64,000 nucleotides of DNA from Strix aluco (taxonomy: Eukaryota; Chordata; Aves; Strigiformes; Strigidae), in assembly GCF_031877795.1 (NCBI RefSeq), contig NC_133931.1, positions 24,488,264 to 24,552,263 on the forward strand, given 5' to 3'. Below are positions 63,887-64,000 of this stretch, piece by piece (the stretch's first letter is position 1; the number at the start of each line of letters is the position of its first letter). The notes beneath the pieces were generated by a model. It made no database searches and had not been told where the DNA came from. It saw nothing but the letters and a program-made list of their open reading frames with translations. The position numbers and the translations under genes were made by a program.

Positions 63887-63946
63887 GTAGTGCATTTATT
63901 TCTGTCTTATTCCTAAAGAAGACCATGAGGGCTGCTGATATATTGG
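63887..63946 (+). CDS. NIPAL2: NIPAL2-like transporter, exon continuing the third helix
   Basis: The exon has 60 bases, phase 1 in and phase 1 out. With the last base of the previous exon it encodes GSAFISVLFLKKTMRAADIL, and the last base starts the next glycine codon. This completes the third membrane helix and the short basic loop after it. Human NIPAL2, as I recall it, has GSAIISVTFLKDNLRASDLLG here, a clear counterpart. The acceptor is atttctgttttag and the donor TGG|gtaagt is near-consensus. It is the last exon in the window, and the remaining membrane helices and C-terminus must lie downstream of 64000. Confidence 0.94.
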
Positions 63947-64000
63947 GTAAGTAAGCGTTTGCTAATATGGACATTTGTGTCGCCATATGCTTAGCAAGCT
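63947..64000 (+). other. NIPAL2: Start of intron 4 of the NIPAL2-like gene
   Basis: The donor gtaagtaagc begins an intron that continues past the window edge. Nothing else is visible in these 54 bases. Confidence 0.85.

Noticed and set aside
1-64000. Search for CRISPR arrays, operons, tRNA or rRNA genes and a multi-gene novel system
   Set aside because: No regularly spaced repeats, tRNA-like cloverleaf boxes, rRNA segments or clustered genes were seen. The layout is that of ordinary avian intergenic and intronic DNA.

Overview
The window is vertebrate nuclear DNA, almost certainly from a bird. The evidence is a low density of short exons with GT-AG introns, several CR1 LINE copies carrying the avian CR1 3' end, and a solo LTR that I recognise as a type common in neoavian genomes. 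There are no operons, CRISPR arrays or long intact genes. Most open frames are chance frames in intergenic or intronic DNA.

The only protein-coding gene I can support is a NIPA-type Mg2+ transporter on the + strand, best matched to NIPAL2 from memory (no search was run). Four exons fall in the window: 33241-33345 (N-terminus with the proposed start codon), 50425-50493, 53626-53797 and 63887-63946. The splice phases agree (0, 0, 1, 1). Joined, they encode about the first 135 residues: a short extracellular-type N-terminus with one N-glycosylation sequon, then three or so hydrophobic segments ending in a conserved block of the NIPA domain. The rest of the gene lies beyond 64000. Introns in the window are about 17.1, 3.1 and 10.1 kb.

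Region by region: 1-12574 has no recognisable gene, with a few small repeats. 12575-14673 holds an old decayed CR1 fragment and then a younger CR1 3' end, both on +. 14674-19436 is unannotated. 19437-20948 is a long CR1 fragment on - with a broken reverse transcriptase. 20949-29281 is unannotated. 29282-29736 is another CR1 3' end on -. 29737-33105 is the DNA upstream of the gene. 33241 to the end is the NIPAL2-like gene. Its intron 1 carries a 573-bp solo LTR with target-site duplications (41040-41612, sense to the gene). Its intron 3 carries two CR1-type fragments, a small AT-rich tandem repeat, and a candidate cassette exon (56502-56606) that would splice in frame.

I found no convincing new multi-gene system. 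The observations most worth checking are the GC-rich first exon and its start, the in-frame candidate cassette exon, and the sense-oriented LTR in intron 1.
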